Program-made: the position numbers and the translations under genes
NCBI GenBank assembly: GCA_026388315.1
Contig: JAPLKA010000128.1
Location: 1-64,000 of the forward strand
Source: Pseudomonadota bacterium
GTDB taxonomy: Bacteria > Desulfobacterota > Syntrophorhabdia > Syntrophorhabdales > Syntrophorhabdaceae
DNA: 64,000 nt
Direction of reading: 5' to 3'
Notes under the pieces: generated by a model
Databases searched by the model: none
The model's input: the letters and a program-made list of their open reading frames with translations, nothing else
What the model was told of the DNA's origin: nothing
In this document: positions 23,734 through 33,037 of the stretch, piece after piece
Layout of the letters: each line of letters begins with the position of its first letter
Position numbering within the stretch: the stretch's first letter is position 1

Positions 23734-24910
23734 GTTCACACCCAAAGAAGAGATAGAGAACAGGATCATAGAGTTTAAAAAAAGGATGGCAGAGCACGGG
23801 TTCTCCTTTGCGGTCATCATTCAGAATGTGGATTTATTCTATTTTACCGGTTCTTTACAGAATGCTATCCTTGTTGTTCCTCTTGACGGGGAACCGGTTT
23901 TTTTTGTGCTGAAAAACTTAAACAGGGCAGTTGTTGAGACATCTCTCAAGATAACACCTATAAAAAGGGACAAAGACGTTAAGGATATCCTTGCGGATAT
24001 GAAGGTTTTAAAGGGCAGGGGAGGTATGGAACTTGATGTTGTTCCTGTAACGGTTTTTGAGCGGTGGAAGAATATTCTCGGCTACGACAATATAACTGAT
24101 ATTTCCCGGTTAATTAAAGATGTAAGGCTGATAAAAAGCCCCTTTGAATTAGAACAGATAAAAAGATCAGGCGAGATTATCGGCCATGTTTTTAAAAAGG
24201 CAAAGGAAGTCATCAGGGAAGGTGTAAGGGAGATCGATATTGATGCAGCCCTTCTCGCAGAAGGGAGAAGGATGGGGCATCAGGGTCTTTTGCGGATGAG
24301 GGGCATGAATCAGGAAATGATGAGCTGCTATGTAACCCATGGATACTCTGCCACAATATCTTCAGGGGCTGATGTGCCCATATCAGGCGTAGGCATTACA
24401 CCTGCTATTGGTCAGGGCGCTTCAATCAACAGAATCGGGAGAGGAGTTCCTGTTCTCGTTGATTACGGCGGCGGGTATAACGGTTATATTACGGATGAAA
24501 CAAGGGCATTTGCTGTGGGAGACATGAAAGAGATTTTCAGAAAGGGACATGCTGTGGCGGCAGACATCATCGAGGACGCCATGACATTTGGAAAAGAGGG
24601 TGTCGCTGGAACGGAGATATTTATGAGGGCATTGCAGAGAGCGAAAAAGGAAGGATTTGAAGATTATTTCATGGGTCATGGCGAGGGAAAGGTTGGCTTC
24701 ATAGGACATGGGCTGGGACTTGAGATAAACGAACTTCCCGTCATAACCCCGAGACACAACATAATGTTAAAAGAGGGTATGGTCTTTGCCTTTGAACCAA
24801 AGTTTATAATACCAGGAGAGGGTGCAATAGGCATTGAAGTGGATTTCATTGTGCGGAAGGGCCGGCTGGAGAGGGTAACGGATACTTCCATGGACATCGT
24901 ATATGTGTAA
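23708..24910 (+). CDS. pepP: M24-family Xaa-Pro aminopeptidase
   Basis: A 400-residue pita-bread-fold peptidase. The N-terminal creatinase-like domain (1-130) is followed by the M24 catalytic domain with metal ligands in DYGGGYNGYITDETRAF (two Asp), GHGLGLEINELP (His), AFEPKFIIPGEGAIGIE (Glu pair). Such enzymes remove an N-terminal residue before proline. The frame starts within proS (26-base overlap) behind GGGAGGG, so the two genes are translationally linked; pairing with a prolyl-tRNA synthetase is neat but may be chance. The symbol is by family only. Confidence 0.88.
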   Translation: MLKSLNLCEFTPKEEIENRIIEFKKRMAEHGFSFAVIIQNVDLFYFTGSLQNAILVVPLDGEPVFFVLKNLNRAVVETSLKITPIKRDKDVKDILADMKVLKGRGGMELDVVPVTVFERWKNILGYDNITDISRLIKDVRLIKSPFELEQIKRSGEIIGHVFKKAKEVIREGVREIDIDAALLAEGRRMGHQGLLRMRGMNQEMMSCYVTHGYSATISSGADVPISGVGITPAIGQGASINRIGRGVPVLVDYGGGYNGYITDETRAFAVGDMKEIFRKGHAVAADIIEDAMTFGKEGVAGTEIFMRALQRAKKEGFEDYFMGHGEGKVGFIGHGLGLEINELPVITPRHNIMLKEGMVFAFEPKFIIPGEGAIGIEVDFIVRKGRLERVTDTSMDIVYV

Positions 24911-24916
24911 AGGAAA

Positions 24917-24955
24917 GGGTTCAAGGGGTCAAGGGTTCAAGGGGTCGAGGGGTGG
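24917..24955. repeat. 7/8-bp array at the pepP-lpxH junction, reaching into lpxH
   Basis: Units GGGTTCAA and GGGGTCAA alternate, then GGGGTCGA. The array runs past the lpxH stop (24937), so the last residues of that protein (VPHPSTP) are repeat-encoded. The same units occur at 43950. Confidence 0.8.
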
Positions 24956-25659
24956 GGAACATACTTTTTTAATTCAAATCCGGAGGCGCTGCTATATTCA
25001 ACATATGAACAATACCGGATGATGTCACCGGTGTTAAAATATTGTTGTGTTATATCACCTGATTGGCGTTCAAATGCATCAAGCATATGTGAATGTCCCA
25101 ATATGAGCACATCGTACCCTTCATCAAATTTTTTTAATGCATATTTTCTGAAAAGGTCAATTGCTTTATTATTATAAGACTTCTTTCTGCTGGATAGAAA
25201 GACCCTTGCCATAGTGGCGATTGACCATGTAATGTCCGGGCCAAGGGTATCCATTACTTTACTTACAAAGGGTGTTTTAAGGAATTTCGTGAGGTAAAAC
25301 TTGCTGATTTCGTAACCATGTGCTATGTAGGTTTTTTTCCCTTCGATATCCATAACAACACTATGAGTACATCGTATGCCTGTATAATTTTTAAAGAAAT
25401 TCCCCATGTGGAACTCATGATTGCCTTCAATGAAATACACCGTTTTTCCCTTTTTAACCAGGTTTTTAAGAGAGTCTACGATACTTTTGTACCAGGGAAA
25501 TATGTATCCGTCATAGCCATGATAAAATTCGAATAGATCTCCCAGTACGAAGACCATGTCTGCATCGTGGCACACATCATCTATGAATTTCTCGACAAAT
25601 CCTATTTTTTGAATGTCATTTTTATCGAGATGGGCATCGGAGAAGAAGACAGCTTTCAT
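24937..25659 (-). CDS. lpxH: UDP-2,3-diacylglucosamine hydrolase-like metallophosphoesterase
   Basis: A 240-residue calcineurin-like phosphoesterase with the LpxH pattern: SDAHL (D8, H10), GDLFEF (D41), EGNHEFH (N80, H81), AHG (H114) and GHSH (H188, H190). LpxH cleaves UDP-diacylglucosamine to lipid X in lipid A synthesis at the inner membrane. The setting, last in a run of LPS and rhamnose genes, supports this, though other lipid phosphoesterases of the family look alike. It overlaps rfbD by four bases. The C-terminal heptapeptide is encoded by a tandem repeat. Confidence 0.82.
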   Translation of the reverse strand: MKAVFFSDAHLDKNDIQKIGFVEKFIDDVCHDADMVFVLGDLFEFYHGYDGYIFPWYKSIVDSLKNLVKKGKTVYFIEGNHEFHMGNFFKNYTGIRCTHSVVMDIEGKKTYIAHGYEISKFYLTKFLKTPFVSKVMDTLGPDITWSIATMARVFLSSRKKSYNNKAIDLFRKYALKKFDEGYDVLILGHSHMLDAFERQSGDITQQYFNTGDIIRYCSYVEYSSASGFELKKYVPHPSTP

Positions 25660-26501
25660 TTTTGCAAATGCAGATATTCACGCAGGGCTTCCTGCCATGA
25701 CCTCATGGTAATGCCCGTATCTCTCTGAAGTTTGGAAATGTCATAGACAGAATTTACCGGACGTTTTGCCTTGGTTTTGTATGTACCCGATGTTGTTGGA
25801 TTGAGCGGAATATCTATGCTCAACAGGGTAAAAATCTCTTTTGTAAACCCGTACCATGTGGTAGAACCGCTGTTTGATATGTGATAAATACCGGACCTGT
25901 TGTTTTCTATAAGCGCCCTCAGGGGTTCACCGACATCCTTCGCATAGGTGGGGGTACCTTTCTGATCGTTGACGACTTCAACGCGTCCTTTTTCCCTGGC
26001 AACTCTTGTAATCTTGGTGATAAAATCGCCGCCACCCAGGGCGCCTCCATAAAGCCATTCTGCACGCATAATGAGGGCCGAAGGATTATTTCTCCTGATC
26101 TGCATCTCGGCTGAAAGCTTTGATCCCCCGTATACCGACTGTGGGTTCGGGATATCCTCCTCATTGTAAGGGGAGTCCCTGGTGCCGTCAAAAACATAAT
26201 CTGTGCTGAAATGGACAAGCTTAACCCGGTATTTTTCGCAGAGTTCAGCAATAATTCCCGCGGCATCGCCGTTTACTTTCTGTGCAATCTCGGGGATATC
26301 CTCACAGCCATCTACGTTGGTGATGGCGGCGAGATTAATAATGACATCCGGTTTATGCTCCTCGATGAAGGTCTCGCCCTTTTCCTTGTTTGTGATGTCC
26401 CATTCGTCAATATCCACGGTAATCATTTCATGGTAACGACTGAAAGTCGGTAAAAGATTGCTTGCCAACATGCCTTTGCCGCCGGTTATTATAATCTTCA
26501 T
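25656..26501 (-). CDS. rfbD: dTDP-4-dehydrorhamnose reductase
   Basis: A 281-residue extended short-chain dehydrogenase (RmlD). NADPH loop GGKGMLASNL (7-16); FSTDYVFDGTRDSPYNEED and the catalytic YGGSKLSAE (Tyr and Lys) are exact family features. It makes dTDP-L-rhamnose, the last step of the pathway whose other three enzymes are encoded just upstream. It overlaps the dehydratase gene by four bases. Confidence 0.95.
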   Translation of the reverse strand: MKIIITGGKGMLASNLLPTFSRYHEMITVDIDEWDITNKEKGETFIEEHKPDVIINLAAITNVDGCEDIPEIAQKVNGDAAGIIAELCEKYRVKLVHFSTDYVFDGTRDSPYNEEDIPNPQSVYGGSKLSAEMQIRRNNPSALIMRAEWLYGGALGGGDFITKITRVAREKGRVEVVNDQKGTPTYAKDVGEPLRALIENNRSGIYHISNSGSTTWYGFTKEIFTLLSIDIPLNPTTSGTYKTKAKRPVNSVYDISKLQRDTGITMRSWQEALREYLHLQK

Positions 26502-27514
26502 CTGTTTTTATACATCCTCTCGTAATATGTTATGTACTCACCACTCCTGATTCTCTGCCACCATTCTTTGTTATCGATATACCACTTTACCGTATCTTCC
26601 ATTCCTTTTCCAAAGTCAAATCTTGTCTTGTAACCCAATTCGTTTTTCACTTTTGTGGAGTCTATGGCATACCTTCTGTCATGGCCGAGCCTGTCTGTTA
26701 CGTATTGTATAAGCGAATGAGGCTTGCCGAGGATATCAAGGATAAGTTTTACAATCTCGATATTGGCCCTTTCGTTTTCTCCGCCGATATTGTAAACCTC
26801 GCCTTCCACTCCTTTGTGGAGTACGGTATCAATTGCCTCGCAGTGGTCTAATACGTGAATCCAGTCACGGATATTCATGCCGTCACCGTACACAGGCAAT
26901 GCAATGTCCGCAAGGGCATTTGTGATTATGAGAGGTATCAGCTTTTCAGGGAACTGGTATGGCCCGTAGTTGTTGGAGCACCTTGTGATAACGACAGGCG
27001 TCCCGAACGTTTTAAAATATGCCATTGCGAGCATATCTGCTGAAGCCTTGGATGCCGAGTAGGGGCTGTTTGGAGAAATGGGCGTATACTCGGTGAATTT
27101 ACCTTCTTTTCCCAGGGAACCGTAAACTTCGTCCGTTGATATCTGAACAAACCGTTTAATGCCCTTTTTCTTTGCAATTTCCAGGAGATTGAATGTGCCG
27201 TTAATGTTTGTCTGTATGAATTCATCGGGGTTCATGATACTTCTGTCAACATGCGACTCCGCCGCAAAATTGATAATAGTATCAATCTTTGAGGTATCAA
27301 AAATATTTTCCAGAAGATGCCTGTCAATAATATCTCCCTTTATAAAGGAATACCTCCTGTCGTTTTCAATATCTTTTAAGTTTTCAAGGTTGCCCGCATA
27401 GGTAAGCTTGTCGAGATTTATTATGCTGTAAGGATATTTTGACAGCATATACCTTACAAAATTACTCCCGATGAAACCACAGCCCCCTGTAACCAGGATA
27501 TGCGTATTATCCAT
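26498..27514 (-). CDS. rfbB: dTDP-glucose 4,6-dehydratase
   Basis: RmlB of the dTDP-rhamnose pathway. NAD loop VTGGCGFIGSNFVRY, active-site STDEVYGSLG with the Asp-Glu pair, and the catalytic YSASKASADM (Tyr/Lys). I place the start at 27514 (MDNTHILVTGG), with GAGAGGAAGG immediately upstream; the open frame extends 93 bases further but that part is not family sequence and lies inside rfbC. Eight-base overlap with rfbC. Confidence 0.95.
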   Translation of the reverse strand: MDNTHILVTGGCGFIGSNFVRYMLSKYPYSIINLDKLTYAGNLENLKDIENDRRYSFIKGDIIDRHLLENIFDTSKIDTIINFAAESHVDRSIMNPDEFIQTNINGTFNLLEIAKKKGIKRFVQISTDEVYGSLGKEGKFTEYTPISPNSPYSASKASADMLAMAYFKTFGTPVVITRCSNNYGPYQFPEKLIPLIITNALADIALPVYGDGMNIRDWIHVLDHCEAIDTVLHKGVEGEVYNIGGENERANIEIVKLILDILGKPHSLIQYVTDRLGHDRRYAIDSTKVKNELGYKTRFDFGKGMEDTVKWYIDNKEWWQRIRSGEYITYYERMYKNR

Positions 27515-27962
27515 CCTTCCTCTCCCATTTGTAGGGTATGTCCTTTGTATGGGCCTCCTTCCTGTATTCGTCAGGCTGCTGCCGCTTGTAGGTCTCAGTG
27601 GGGGCATTGAGGATCAGGGCTTCTTCATCACTGATGCATTTCCATCCGTGGTAGATCATCTTTGGAACCCTCACAACGGCCGGATTGTATTCTCCGATAA
27701 AGAATTCATTCACATCGCCTTTTGTGGGTGAATCTTCCCTGTCGTCATAAAGGACGAGTTTCAACATTCCTTTGACGCAGCAGATGAGATCATCCTGTAT
27801 CCTATGGTAATGCCAAGCCTTGACTACACCAGGGTAGGTTGTTGTTAAATAGACCTGACCAAATTTGGTAAAGATTTCGTCATCATCCCGTAAAATCTCC
27901 ATTAATCTTCCCCTTTCGTCGGGGACAAACTTTAACTGTTTGTATATGACATCCTTAATCAT
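27507..27962 (-). CDS. rfbC: dTDP-4-dehydrorhamnose 3,5-epimerase family protein
   Basis: A 151-residue cupin of the RmlC family: FVPDERGRLMEILRDDD, the His-bearing GVVKAWHYHRIQDDL and the late PKMIYHGWKCISDEEA. It is shorter than the 180-residue enterobacterial RmlC, like the compact forms found in anaerobes, and may act as epimerase in dTDP-rhamnose synthesis. It lies between rfbA and rfbB. AAGGAGG precedes the ATG. Confidence 0.88.
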   Translation of the reverse strand: MIKDVIYKQLKFVPDERGRLMEILRDDDEIFTKFGQVYLTTTYPGVVKAWHYHRIQDDLICCVKGMLKLVLYDDREDSPTKGDVNEFFIGEYNPAVVRVPKMIYHGWKCISDEEALILNAPTETYKRQQPDEYRKEAHTKDIPYKWERKDG

Positions 27963-27998
27963 GAAAACCTCCTTCTTATAGTATGGAGCATAGAGCAG

Positions 27999-28018
27999 GG
28001 GCGGTTCGCGAACCGCCC
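27999..28018. other. Perfect 20-bp palindrome between rfbA and rfbC
   Basis: GGGCGGTTCG followed directly by its reverse complement, with no loop base. It sits seven bases past the rfbA stop. There is no T-tract on either side, so it is not a standard terminator. Confidence 0.6.
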
Positions 28019-28024
28019 TTACAT

Positions 28025-28783
28025 CTATCCGCTGAACGCTGCCCGCTCTACGTTATCGATGTTATTCGCTCCCGTTTGCGATACCAGTATGTTGGCACGT
28101 AATAATGATTCAAATGTACCGGCATCGGTCCACCAGCCGCGGAGCATCTCCCACGTCATTGTCCCGTTTTCCAGATACGCATTATTCACATCAGTAATTT
28201 CAAGTTCACCGCGATCAGATGGTTTAATGGTTTTGATAAAATCGAATACCCTGCCGTCATATAAATATATGCCGATAACAGCAAGGTTGCTTTTTGGCGC
28301 CCTCGGTTTTTCCACGATGCTTATAAGTTCCCCGTCGCTGATTTCAGCTACACCAAATCTTTCAGGATCAGGCACCTCCTTGAGGAGGATTTTTGCGCCT
28401 TTATCCTGTTTTTCGAAGTCCCTTACCGCTTTCACAATATTATTTTCAATAATATTGTCACCCAGAACAACACATATTTTTTCACCTTCAGCGAACCACC
28501 CTGCCATGGACAGGGCGTCTGCTATTCCCCCTTCTCCCTCCTGATATGCGTAATGAATGTGTGTGAGCCCGAACTCCTTCCCGTTCCCCAGCAGCCTCAG
28601 GAAATCGCCTGCATAATTGCCCCCGGTCACTATCATGATATCTGTTATCCCGGCGTTTACCAGTGTCTGGATGGGATAATACACCATGGGTTTATCGTAT
28701 ATCGGCAACAGGTGTTTGTTTGTTATCTTTGTAAGAGGATGCAATCTTGTCCCCAGTCCTCCAGCCAATATTATTCCTTTCAT
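28025..28783 (-). CDS. rfbA: Glucose-1-phosphate thymidylyltransferase
   Basis: A nucleotidyltransferase opening MKGIILAGGLGTRLHPLT, with the sugar-nucleotide loop, YYPIQTLVNAGI and VVLGDNIIENN. At about 252 residues it is the short type (no C-terminal extension) seen in many anaerobes; it makes dTDP-glucose for the rhamnose pathway. Start chosen at 28783, where AAGGAGG lies seven bases upstream; the frame remains open further but that part overlaps lptD-proximal sequence and is not family sequence. Confidence 0.93.
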   Translation of the reverse strand: MKGIILAGGLGTRLHPLTKITNKHLLPIYDKPMVYYPIQTLVNAGITDIMIVTGGNYAGDFLRLLGNGKEFGLTHIHYAYQEGEGGIADALSMAGWFAEGEKICVVLGDNIIENNIVKAVRDFEKQDKGAKILLKEVPDPERFGVAEISDGELISIVEKPRAPKSNLAVIGIYLYDGRVFDFIKTIKPSDRGELEITDVNNAYLENGTMTWEMLRGWWTDAGTFESLLRANILVSQTGANNIDNVERAAFSG

Positions 28784-28802
28784 AGAAACCTCCTTAATTA
28801 AA

Positions 28803-30845
28803 TCACTGCATGTTTGTGATACCTGCAAGATCCAAGGAAAGCCGGAAGGTTGTATCATTCGGCCTCGTTGACTGAATCAGGGCAAACGTGACGGCCCAGC
28901 ATTTAGGGCGATAAGTGAGTTGATAGAGCGTATCAAGCACTGTAGTGTCTTTAAAGGAATACCGTATCTGATATTTCCCTTCAAAAGATTTATAAAATCC
29001 TCCCACATCAGAAAAAAGTTCATTGCTTAAATCGCTGGTATAATAATGAGAGAGGTTTAACCAGTAAATACCAGGATATTTATGACTCAAAGTATTTCTC
29101 ATAATGGCAAGGCCATCACCGCTTGTGTTGATAGTAGTTTGGTTGCTATACATGAAATTATCTACAGGATACAACGTAAATCTGGCCCTGATATCGGAAA
29201 CCCTGTTCCCGTATCCATCGTACAGCGTTGAAGGTTCTAAGTTGCCCGAGAGTCCGTATGTCTGTTCTATCTCAAGGAGGGACAATTCTCTGGATTTTTG
29301 ATCAGACATTGAATTGAGATAATGGTTCAGAGAATAGGTAATGGTATTTGTATTGTACATCCTGTCATAAGGGTCGATGTTAGGGATACCGCTGAATGAT
29401 GTGTTCGGGATGAATGTATATGACAACCTGGGTTTTATAACGCTCTGCATTTCGCCAATCTTGAGGATATCGGTATAATAGTTTTTCAGGAACTGTACAT
29501 TTGCATCTCCTTCTACCTTGGCTGTTTGGCGAATGTTTGTCTGGTTGCTCATGGTATCGGATTTTGAAATCCCATAGCCTGTTTCATAGAGGGTGCCATT
29601 AATGAGGAAATTGATTCCATTCCAGGAAAGAGGCATCCTCAACCTTGGTTCGAAACTTAATCGTGTATAGTTTGCACCTTCAGCCCTGTTGAAATTTGTA
29701 AGGCCTGCAAAGATGTCTGTATAAAACCTCTCTTTCAAAATAGGCATATACTCTGTAAAGAAGGAAATGGAGGGGAGATATTGAAATACATAGTCGTTAT
29801 TCTTTTGGACTAAATTTTTGAAGTATGACGCTTCAAAGGTGAGGAGTGATTTCGGAAGGGGTTTTTCAAGGTATGCTGTCGATTTTATGAGATTTTCGCT
29901 CCTCTCGGCCGCTGTTTTTCCAAAGTCTACAAGATAATTAATATCTGAGATATAATTGGCATTTATTTTGAAAGTTAAATCCTTCATCATGACCTGTTCA
30001 TGCTTGGACTTTATCTGGTAACGGGTGTTGTCATATGCCCTGTCGCTGATAATTGATGAATAGAAAGTTCCTTTAAAATCTTCCGAAAGGGCATACCGGA
30101 ACTCAGCCCCCGGCTTAATGCCCCTGTCTCCGAAATAATCAAGATAGAAAGTAACGTCTTTATCTTTAGAGATTGCCCAGAAATAGGAGGTATTAATCAT
30201 CATGCCATTCCTGCTTGAAAGTGCAAACCCCGGCATAAGGAATCCTGACTCCCTTTCTGTTTTAACAGGGAACATCCCCCAGGGGAGGTAAAAAACAGTG
30301 GTGTTCAGTATCTGGAACTTTACCCCTTTTGTTTGTGCATATCCCGCAAGGGTTACATCTACGTCGCTTGCCAGAAACTTCCAAGCCGGTCTTTCACCTT
30401 CACATGTGGTTATCTCGCCGTTTTTGATTTTGTATTGTGATTCCCCGACCTTGTTGATATGCTCACCCGCAATCTGGAATCCGCCCTTTTTAATGAATAT
30501 TTTCCCTTTTTCAATGGATCCCATTTTAGTAATGAGATTCAGCTGGAGTTTTTCGCATTCTATAATGTCTTCTCCGTCCTGAAGGACGACATTTCCTTCC
30601 GCAAAGATTTCTTTGGCATTGTCGTCGAATATGACAGAATCGGCATTTAAAATCCTTGTTCCTTCCTTGACGTCCACGTCCCCTTTGGCGATGTATATAT
30701 TTTGTTCTTTTTTATGTTCTAAAAAACGTGCTGATATGTCTATCTGGTTTGAGAGGGAGGATTTATAGTCCAACATTTTAGCATGAGTGGTAAATGGCGA
30801 CAGAAGAATAGTGATTAAAAAAAAGGCTATGCTAAAATATTTCAT
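28803..30845 (-). CDS. lptD: LPS-assembly outer-membrane protein LptD
   Basis: A 680-residue protein with signal peptide (1-22, ending THA), an N-terminal OstA/LptA-like beta-jellyroll (about 35-150; ARFLEHKKEQNIYIAKGDVDV pattern in short repeats) and a long C-terminal beta-barrel with many alternating strands and a final aromatic-poor end. LptD with LptE inserts LPS into the outer leaflet. It overlaps folC by 14 bases and precedes the rhamnose genes, giving an envelope operon. The periplasmic cysteines of E. coli LptD are not conserved; only one Cys pair region (near ECEKL and TTCEGE) is visible. Confidence 0.92.
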   Translation of the reverse strand: MKYFSIAFFLITILLSPFTTHAKMLDYKSSLSNQIDISARFLEHKKEQNIYIAKGDVDVKEGTRILNADSVIFDDNAKEIFAEGNVVLQDGEDIIECEKLQLNLITKMGSIEKGKIFIKKGGFQIAGEHINKVGESQYKIKNGEITTCEGERPAWKFLASDVDVTLAGYAQTKGVKFQILNTTVFYLPWGMFPVKTERESGFLMPGFALSSRNGMMINTSYFWAISKDKDVTFYLDYFGDRGIKPGAEFRYALSEDFKGTFYSSIISDRAYDNTRYQIKSKHEQVMMKDLTFKINANYISDINYLVDFGKTAAERSENLIKSTAYLEKPLPKSLLTFEASYFKNLVQKNNDYVFQYLPSISFFTEYMPILKERFYTDIFAGLTNFNRAEGANYTRLSFEPRLRMPLSWNGINFLINGTLYETGYGISKSDTMSNQTNIRQTAKVEGDANVQFLKNYYTDILKIGEMQSVIKPRLSYTFIPNTSFSGIPNIDPYDRMYNTNTITYSLNHYLNSMSDQKSRELSLLEIEQTYGLSGNLEPSTLYDGYGNRVSDIRARFTLYPVDNFMYSNQTTINTSGDGLAIMRNTLSHKYPGIYWLNLSHYYTSDLSNELFSDVGGFYKSFEGKYQIRYSFKDTTVLDTLYQLTYRPKCWAVTFALIQSTRPNDTTFRLSLDLAGITNMQ

Positions 30846-32127
30846 GGATTATCTGCCTTGCCTCACCTATTGTGTATAACGAACCGGTGATTAAAATCAA
30901 GTCATTGTCGCCTGCAACATTTTTTGCTCTTTCTAACGCGCTTTTTACATCTTGCGTATAGAATACAGTTGAGTGGTTGACCTGACTTAACTTACTCAAC
31001 GGTATTAATGGTTTCAATGCGTCGGGGGAAAGCGCCCTTTCCATATCCGGTTTTGTAATTATAATCAAGTCCATGAGTGGGACAATCTCTTCGAGCATCT
31101 TTTTGTATTCTTTATCCTTCATAACACCAAAAACCAATATTTTCTTTTTTTCTGTGTGGTGAGTCCTGAAAAATTCAGACAATACGTGCATTCCGCCCAG
31201 ATTATGTGCCCCATCCAAAATAATCATCGGTTTTTCTCTAACGACTTCAAGCCTTCCATGCCATTGAACACGTGACATACCCCGGTAAATGGATTCATCG
31301 TTCACATGAAAACCAAGCGGCGAGATGACCTCAGTTGTACATAATGCCATAGCTGCATTTATACATTGATGGTCTCCCTGAAGATTAATAAAAATATCCT
31401 CGAAATGCTTGCTTAAGCCCTGATAGGCCATTACCTGGTCTCTCTTCTTCTCGTAGCGGAAGTCTCTGCCGAGTTCATAGACGGAACCGTTATGATGTTC
31501 TGCTACTTCCTCAACAACCATTCTGGCAATGTCTTTTGCACCGGTGATGACCGGCACCCTGTCTTTTATTATACCAGCCTTTTCCCGCGCTATGTCCGTA
31601 ATATTATTACCAAGGTATTCTGTATGGTCAAGCCCCACATTTGTTATAATGCTTGCGAGAGGTTCTACGACATTTGTTGAGTCGAGCCTCCCCCCGAGGC
31701 CGACTTCAATCAGGGCTATATCAATATTCTTTCGATAAAAATATTCAAAGGCAAGGGCGGTGGTAAAGTCAAAAAAGGTAAAGAACCGGTTGCTGTCTTT
31801 TCTTTCGATCTTCTCTCGGATAAATGCAGTTAATTCTACAATTTCTTCTTCCGTAATCTCCTCTTCATTAATGGTGATTCTCTCGGTGAAGGACATAAGG
31901 TGCGGAGATGTATATTTACCAACACAATATCCGCCTTCTTTTAAAATATACGAAAGCATGGATGCAACGGAACCCTTGCCGTTTGTCCCTCCGATATGAA
32001 CAGCCTTAAGTGTCTTGTGGGGATTATCTATGAGATTGAGAATCCACGTTATATTTTCGAGGCCGAAGACGATACCGAATTTTTCGAGGTTATAAAGATA
32101 CCTCAGGGTATCGTTGTATTCCTTCAT
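30832..32127 (-). CDS. folC: Bifunctional folylpolyglutamate / dihydrofolate synthase
   Basis: A 431-residue Mur-ligase-family enzyme: P-loop GGTNGKGSVAS (46-56), the metal region ALIEVGLGGRLDSTN, GLDHTEYLGN, and the C-terminal ILDGAHNLGGM. It adds glutamate to dihydropteroate and folates. It overlaps accD by four bases, the widespread accD-folC arrangement. Confidence 0.95.
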   Translation of the reverse strand: MKEYNDTLRYLYNLEKFGIVFGLENITWILNLIDNPHKTLKAVHIGGTNGKGSVASMLSYILKEGGYCVGKYTSPHLMSFTERITINEEEITEEEIVELTAFIREKIERKDSNRFFTFFDFTTALAFEYFYRKNIDIALIEVGLGGRLDSTNVVEPLASIITNVGLDHTEYLGNNITDIAREKAGIIKDRVPVITGAKDIARMVVEEVAEHHNGSVYELGRDFRYEKKRDQVMAYQGLSKHFEDIFINLQGDHQCINAAMALCTTEVISPLGFHVNDESIYRGMSRVQWHGRLEVVREKPMIILDGAHNLGGMHVLSEFFRTHHTEKKKILVFGVMKDKEYKKMLEEIVPLMDLIIITKPDMERALSPDALKPLIPLSKLSQVNHSTVFYTQDVKSALERAKNVAGDNDLILITGSLYTIGEARQIIHEIF

Positions 32128-32987
32128 GTTATCAGGGATAATATCTGGTGCAGGCGCTGTTTCAGCTCTTTCCTCGGTGAAATCATGTCGATCATTCCAT
32201 GATCCAGTAAAAATTCAGCCCTCTGGAATCCTGGAGGAAGCTCTTCTTTTATAGTTTCTTTTATAACCCTCGGGCCTGCAAAACCAATCATTGCTTTGGG
32301 CTCAGCGATGATAATATCCCCCAGCATGGCCATGCTCGCCGTTACGCCACCCAGTGTGGGGTCTGTGAGCACTGTCAGGTAGGGAATGCCAAGCGATTTT
32401 AACCGGTAGATTGCGCCTGATACCTTGGACATTTGCATGAGGGATATAATACCTTCCTGCATACGCGCGCCGCCTGATGAGCAGAAAACAATGACAGGCG
32501 TTTTTGTGCTTGCGCCTTCTTCAAGTGTTCTTGTGATTTTTTCTCCCACTACTGAACCAAGACTGCCGCCCATAAAGGAGAAATCAAATATTGCAGCCAC
32601 CACCTCAATCCCGTTTATCTTGCCTCTTCCGCATATCATGGCATCTTTCTTTTTCAATAATTCCTGTGTTTCTTCGAGCCGGGTTTTATAGGATTTCGTA
32701 TCCTTGAATTTCAGAAAATCAACGGGTTCAATATTATTGAAGAGCTCGGAAAAGGTGCCCTTGTCAAAGGTCAGGGTGATCCTGTTTTCAACAGTGATAG
32801 GGAAATGGTATAAGCATTTCAGGCAAACGTGCTGGTTCCTTTCCACCTCTTTTTTGTATAGAAGCTCCTGGCAGGAACTGCATTTTATCCAGAGGGATTC
32901 TTCTTTGCCAGCATTCTTTATCTCTTTCTGGATATCTATCTCTTTGTGCGGTTTTATCTCTTTTTCTTTTTTTCTGAACAGTGACAT
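32124..32987 (-). CDS. accD: Acetyl-CoA carboxylase carboxyltransferase subunit beta
   Basis: A 287-residue crotonase-fold subunit with the N-terminal four-Cys zinc ribbon (C36, C39, C55, C58: KCSSCQ...CLKCLY) and the conserved FSFMGGSLGSVVGEKI and CSSGGARMQEGI loops. With AccA it transfers CO2 from biotin to acetyl-CoA for fatty-acid synthesis. It is the first gene of the leftward envelope run. Confidence 0.96.
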   Translation of the reverse strand: MSLFRKKEKEIKPHKEIDIQKEIKNAGKEESLWIKCSSCQELLYKKEVERNQHVCLKCLYHFPITVENRITLTFDKGTFSELFNNIEPVDFLKFKDTKSYKTRLEETQELLKKKDAMICGRGKINGIEVVAAIFDFSFMGGSLGSVVGEKITRTLEEGASTKTPVIVFCSSGGARMQEGIISLMQMSKVSGAIYRLKSLGIPYLTVLTDPTLGGVTASMAMLGDIIIAEPKAMIGFAGPRVIKETIKEELPPGFQRAEFLLDHGMIDMISPRKELKQRLHQILSLIT

Positions 32988-33037
32988 GCTATTTCTCTCT
33001 TGAAATTTGGATAGAAAACTACCAAAATAAGTATATC

